Below the pieces are notes generated by a model. The model saw only the letters and a program-made list of their open reading frames with translations, made no database searches and was not told where the DNA came from. A stretch of DNA of 64,000 nt from Perkinsus olseni. Lineage: Eukaryota; Perkinsozoa; Perkinsida; Perkinsidae. The DNA lies in assembly GCA_013115135.1 (NCBI GenBank), contig JABANP010000144.1, positions 1 to 64,000 of the forward strand, given 5' to 3'. Shown here piece after piece: positions 60,406 to 64,000 of the stretch. How positions within the stretch are numbered: position 1 is the first letter of the stretch; the number at the start of each line of letters is the position of its first letter. Made by a program: the position numbers and the translations under genes.

Positions 60406-60926
60406 AATTAATTTTTGCACATAGGGTGCGGTTCCAGAATAGATTCTGAGTTTAGAATAGGTTTATTGAGCGACCCTTGAGTCTTGTCGCAGAGCCATCT
60501 GCCATCGTTCTCCAGGCGAACGACTTGTCTTAGTTACCTGGCACCCAACACTTCCAGCGGCACTGTACGCCCCTTGGGATCTTAAGGTCCGCATGCTGTC
60601 AGCATGGTTATGAGCAGCAGCCGCTGGATAGTATAAGAGAAAATTCTGGATCGATTTTCGAAGTTGACTTTTTCATCACCACTTCTTGCTGGTTCTACTT
60701 GCGTTGGTCAATACCCGTCCTCCAATAGAATACCGAGGCTTGTGTGTCTCCAGGCCGCCTCGATCAGCTTGTGTTCAGCGCTAAGGGGTTAGTTGGAACA
60801 AGTCCTCGTCAATTGAGGCCGGGGATGCTGCTCACAGTGTTAAAGGAAAAGGAAAAGGAGTGCTTCCAGTGCGATCGAAGTTGGGCACCGCGATCGTAGC
60901 CAATCTTCATAATTCCATCGTCCAGC
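60406..60926. other. intergenic region, promoter side of the OPR-like gene
   Basis: No coding signal. Contains relatives of the CCAGAAT dyad and a purine run AAAGGAAAAGGAAAAGGAG (60842-60860) shortly before the next start codon. Confidence 0.4.
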
Positions 60927-62667
60927 ATGACGCTCGACCGCTCGGAGGACGCCGCCGCTGCCGAGCCGCGGACGGTGGAGAAGCCAGAACCCTCAACAGA
61001 TTCAGAGTAAGTGGCCATTTGCAACCTGCTCAGTGGCATCTGGTCTCCGGTCAGTCGATCGGAGGATAGCGGGTGGATGTTCGCCTTACGAGCTCTGCAC
61101 TCACGCGTCCTGAACACCTTGAATGGTGACAGTGTTGCACGCTGTCCGAAGCTTGAAACCGTGGTAGGACTGATGCTCCGGTTCCTGACAGAAGGGCTAG
61201 TCGGCTGCCTCAGCCTGAGGAACCCGTGGAGCCTGAGAAGCCGAAGTATAGGACTTATGGCCCTGACGAGGAGGTGCCAGCGGAAGAGAAGGCCTACCAG
61301 TTGCGGAGGAGGCGGGCGAAGAAGGCTGGACACTTCCGTATCAACAAGCAAATATTACAGGTTAGCGTCACTCGCCACGAAATTCACTCGACCGCTGCTC
61401 TTTAGTCGGAGACCCTTGAAGAGCTGCTGGACGTGATTGCAGAGGCTCTCAACTGGTTCAACATCGTTAACATCGGTACCGCTCTTTACAAGCTAGCGGT
61501 GAGGGGCTTCCGGGTCTCGTATGCTTGTTGCGGACTGGGAGGACTTTGATGGCGACAGCGGCTATGTTTTGGCGTGGTTTTTGGATTTTCGAGGGTCTTT
61601 GAGATGATGAGTGTGGTTGTTTCTTCTCATTCTTCTCGCTAAACTTATGTCCGGCAATAGATAGGAACTGAAAGCATAGTATCACAAGCGACTCATCATC
61701 GATCGTGGAGTTAGTAGAACGGCCGCCGAGACTCCGGGCTAGCAGCGAGGCATGCTGGACTGTCTCTTTCAGTCACTGGCTCTTGCCGACCAGAGTCAAG
61801 CGTCCAAGAACAAAGCATTCCTACGGAAAGACAACCGCTACATTGGCTTCCTCGATGAGGTGAGCGGACTCCTTGGGCCTTCCCTCGTGTCACAGCTGTG
61901 GGACTGCTAGGTAGCCAACGTCATGTCGTACGTGGACGAGCCGATTGCTATCGAAGCCGCTAACGGCAGCGGGAAGCTCATCAGAGACGTGAAGTGATGA
62001 CGATACGTGCTTGTCGGAAGTCCCGTAGGAAAGGCGGCAGGTCAGCTTGCTTCACCCCAAAAGGAGTTGGCTAACATCGTCTGGGCTGTCACTCACATTG
62101 GCCTTCCTCACAGACGGTTGTACAAGCTGGTGGCACGGCATATGATCTGGGTAACGACAGGGCTGTTGTGGCTGCTGTCGAGCACTTCTCTCTCAGTACA
62201 TCGACCATTTTGATTCGGTGAACCTCTCGCTCGCCCTCTGGGGTTTCGCCAAGATGGACGTCTGCAGCCCGGAGCTGTTCCACGCAGCAGCACCCGTCAT
62301 CATCGATATGGTGCTCCCTTCTCCTGGCCCTCGATGACTGTGTACCTCTGCATCTTGACAGATAGAGACCTTTGAGCCCCATCGTCTGTGCAATACTGCG
62401 TGGGCCTTCTCCAAGACCCTCAATGCGCAAGATAACGAAAAGCTGTTCAGCGCCATAGCCTCGGTGGGTCGAGTCGTGGCAGGAGTCTCAGTGGGGAGGG
62501 AATCTCCTCAGGCCAGCATGCGGAAGATAGACAAATTCAATCTGTCTAACGAGTCCATGCTCGTCTACTCCTTCGCTCTGGCTCAATACAAGGAACCGGT
62601 GGAGCTGATAGGGATGGTGAGGGGCAACGGTCGATTCATGATGAATATATTATTGTGCAAGAAATAA
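60927..62667 (+). CDS. OPR/FASTK-like helical repeat protein, probable organelle RNA factor
   Basis: ATG at 60927 begins MTLDRSEDAAAAEPRTVEKP and ends at a GTAAGTGG donor. The next exon is charged (KYRTYGPDEEVPAEEKAYQL, RRRRAKKAGHFRINKQILQ). Repeats follow with the octotricopeptide/FAST pattern: LDVIAEALNWFNIVNIGTAL, SLALADQSQASKNKAFL, KELANIVWAVTHIGLPHRRL, DSVNLSLALWGFAKMDVCSP and NLSNESMLVYSFALAQYKEP. Blocks of the form LANIVWAxxxxG and LALWGFAKM are typical of OPR and FASTK/RAP proteins, which bind organellar RNA in alveolates, algae and animals. A C-terminal RAP domain was not found, so the 3' end may lie in the unresolved exons after 62667. A role in mitochondrial rRNA or mRNA handling is inferred from the family. 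Confidence 0.6.
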
Positions 62668-62840
62668 TATGAGCTTTGATATGAAAGTTTTGGCATGAAA
62701 AATTTTTCCTGGCTGTATTTCAAAATGATGATGTCGCATTTTTCCTTGGGTTATTTCATGAACGCGTGAAAAACATCAGGGAAAAATTAATATTTTTTGA
62801 AAGAGGTCATGTATAATAATTTGGTATACTTTACATATAA
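62668..62840. other. AT-rich spacer with short dyads
   Basis: Distinctly AT-rich compared with the rest of the window. It contains AAAAATTTTT and CAGGGAAAAATT opposite to TTTTTCCTGG, and TTTCATGAACGCGTGAAA. Could be a 3' UTR/intergenic tract or the edge of a small repeat. Confidence 0.4.
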
Positions 62841-63068
62841 CTAGGTCTGTATCATCACTAGTGAGATGGCGAGGCCGATGGTGAGTAGATACTGAAGCAG
62901 CAGATAAGAGCCATCAAGAGGGGCGAAGTGAATGATCCGAGGTCCTTCGCCAACATGGCTTGGGGAGCTGCTGAACTTGGAGTTGGAGCCAAATACCAAG
63001 ATCTGTAAATGACCCATCCCATAACCACTTCTGTGAAGTGCAGCCTTCAACCTTAGATACACTGCCAT
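62841..63068 (-). CDS. possible small protein with C-terminal hydrophobic segment
   Basis: A 75-codon minus frame from ATG at 63068 has a basic start, MAVYLRLKAALHRSGYG. Its end is hydrophobic, YLLLQYLLTIGLAISLVMIQ, compatible with a tail anchor. No homologue recognised. It could also be an exon antisense to the plus-strand gene. Confidence 0.28.
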   Translation of the reverse strand: MAVYLRLKAALHRSGYGMGHLQILVFGSNSKFSSSPSHVGEGPRIIHFAPLDGSYLLLQYLLTIGLAISLVMIQT

Positions 63069-63376
63069 CGCGGATTATCTAGCCAGGCGGCCGAGGATTC
63101 TGAACGAGTACGGACGGAGAGGCGCAGCAGCTTCGCACTCCTGCCGTGCTGCTGTCAGTTTTGGCATCAATCAATTGGCGACGCTCTGCCTTGCCCTCAT
63201 GATGGTTGAGTCGAAGGCACCCACAAGTAAGGCCCAGAGGAGTCCAGAGAGGGCGAGGAGGCGATGTTAGATCCGCGTGCTCTTCGATCATGTTCGGGAC
63301 ATCTGTGCAACTAAGCAGATGGACAGTGAGCCGCAGTACGGTGGAGGGTGGGTGGTTAGTTGAAAGGGCAGGCACT

Positions 63377-63562
63377 ATGAGGACGGACTTGATGAACCTC
63401 CAGGCGGCATTCAACTACTACAGGATTGACTCGGGCTGTGTCAGAGAAGCGCTGCAAGAGCTGCTGAAGATGGAAATACAGCAGAAGCAGGAGAGGGAGC
63501 GTCTCATCGCCGAGCAGCAACAACAGGCTGCTCTCATGGCTCGCCAGAAGCTCATCCTGGGA
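63377..63562 (+). CDS. exon with Gln/Glu coiled coil, unknown gene
   Basis: From ATG at 63377 the plus frame reads MRTDLMNLQAAFNYYRIDSG, then ELLKMEIQQKQERERLIAEQ and QQQQAALMARQKLI. A GGAAGGTGCTTTCAG context follows, where a donor is likely. It is probably part of a gene continuing past the window edge. Confidence 0.4.
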
Positions 63563-63809
63563 AGGTGCTTTCAGAAAGATCTTATTTCGCAACTCATCAC
63601 TGTCTCTGCTTCTCTGTTCGCTTGGCAGGTTCACGTCATTATCCCAGGCCATTCGAGAGATCCTCGTCCCTCTTGTTGGTGCCCTCTTAGTGCTGTTCAT
63701 AACTCGCAGGCTCAAGCTGTGGCTGTTGAGCCAGTAAAATTACCCCTATCCGGTCCCTGCACCATCAGCGTTGTGTTCTCCCGTGTATTCGCCCCGATCA
63801 GCGTCCTTG

Positions 63810-64000
63810 ATGCGACCACCGCTCGACAATGTCCTGCTTTCTAAGCTGACAAGCTCGAGTGAGGTAGACCAGAAGGTGCGACCGAAGCTGTCTTCGTACG
63901 TTCTCCTGCCGCGAGTCTTCCAGATTGGCACCGCTGTGACCACGGAGCGAGCCCGGCTCTTCGTGAGCTTGCCACTGTCCCTGCTGGAAAACGATAGCCT
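63810..64000 (+). CDS. partial exon at the window end
   Basis: The plus frame reads PPLDNVLLSKLTSSSEVDQK and LSSYVLLPRVFQIGTAVTTE and is still open at base 64000. It may be the continuation of the coiled-coil exon at 63377. Unrecognised. Confidence 0.4.
   Translation, partial: MRPPLDNVLLSKLTSSSEVDQKVRPKLSSYVLLPRVFQIGTAVTTERARLFVSLPLSLLENDS

Overview
This window is nuclear DNA of a eukaryote. It is most likely an alveolate protist close to Perkinsus. That placement is inference from gene content and intron style, not a proven match. Genes are split by many short GT-AG introns. Most of the introns I could resolve by protein homology are about 44-60 nt, with a few of 230-350 nt. Base composition looks balanced and all three standard stop codons are used. 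I see no rRNA, no complete tRNA, no CRISPR array and no recognisable transposase or reverse transcriptase.

Layout. 1-5.0 kb: minus-strand exons of at least one EF-hand gene, mostly unresolved, then a 22-bp perfect palindrome beside a TATA-like box. 5.0-9.1 kb: a minus-strand tandem array of three paralogous secreted proteins. The copy at 8226-9124 is intact and the other two are broken. 10.7-16.2 kb: a nearly complete minus-strand NAT10/Kre33 RNA cytidine acetyltransferase gene, whose first coding exon lies inverted on the plus strand at 16458-16521. 17-19.5 kb: plus-strand exons ending in a dynamitin-like coiled-coil gene. 20.2-23.6 kb: a minus-strand coiled-coil, Ser/Pro-rich gene. 23.8-26.8 kb: an UNC93-type transporter and a Derlin, both minus. 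27.4-29.1 kb: a plus-strand glycine amidinotransferase-like gene. 29.8-33.3 kb: a minus-strand cysteinyl-tRNA synthetase. 35.8-40 kb: an unknown acidic protein and a W2-domain/eIF4-like translation factor with a 7-residue repeat array, both minus. 43.5-45.6 kb: a duplicated UPF0126-type membrane protein and an unknown protein, both minus. 46-48.8 kb: a plus-strand calcium-dependent protein kinase. 50.5-55.2 kb: three tandem minus-strand secreted pepsin-like aspartyl proteases. 56.6-64 kb: plus-strand genes for a secreted Cys-containing protein, a DCAF11/LEC14B-like WD40 protein and an OPR-like repeat protein, then partial exons at the window end.

Most neighbours have housekeeping roles: rRNA/tRNA acetylation, tRNA charging, ER-associated degradation, translation initiation and calcium signalling. 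They are not organised as an operon. Two lineage-specific secreted families, at 5.2-9.1 and 50.5-55.2 kb, are the accessory part and would fit a parasitic or lytic lifestyle.

A recurring oddity is that many otherwise conserved genes carry single-base frameshifts, and most of these need one base to be skipped (+1). They occur in Derlin, cysteinyl-tRNA synthetase, the amidinotransferase, the kinase, the W2 protein and all three proteases. Insertion-type assembly errors are the simplest explanation, but the pattern deserves checking against transcripts.
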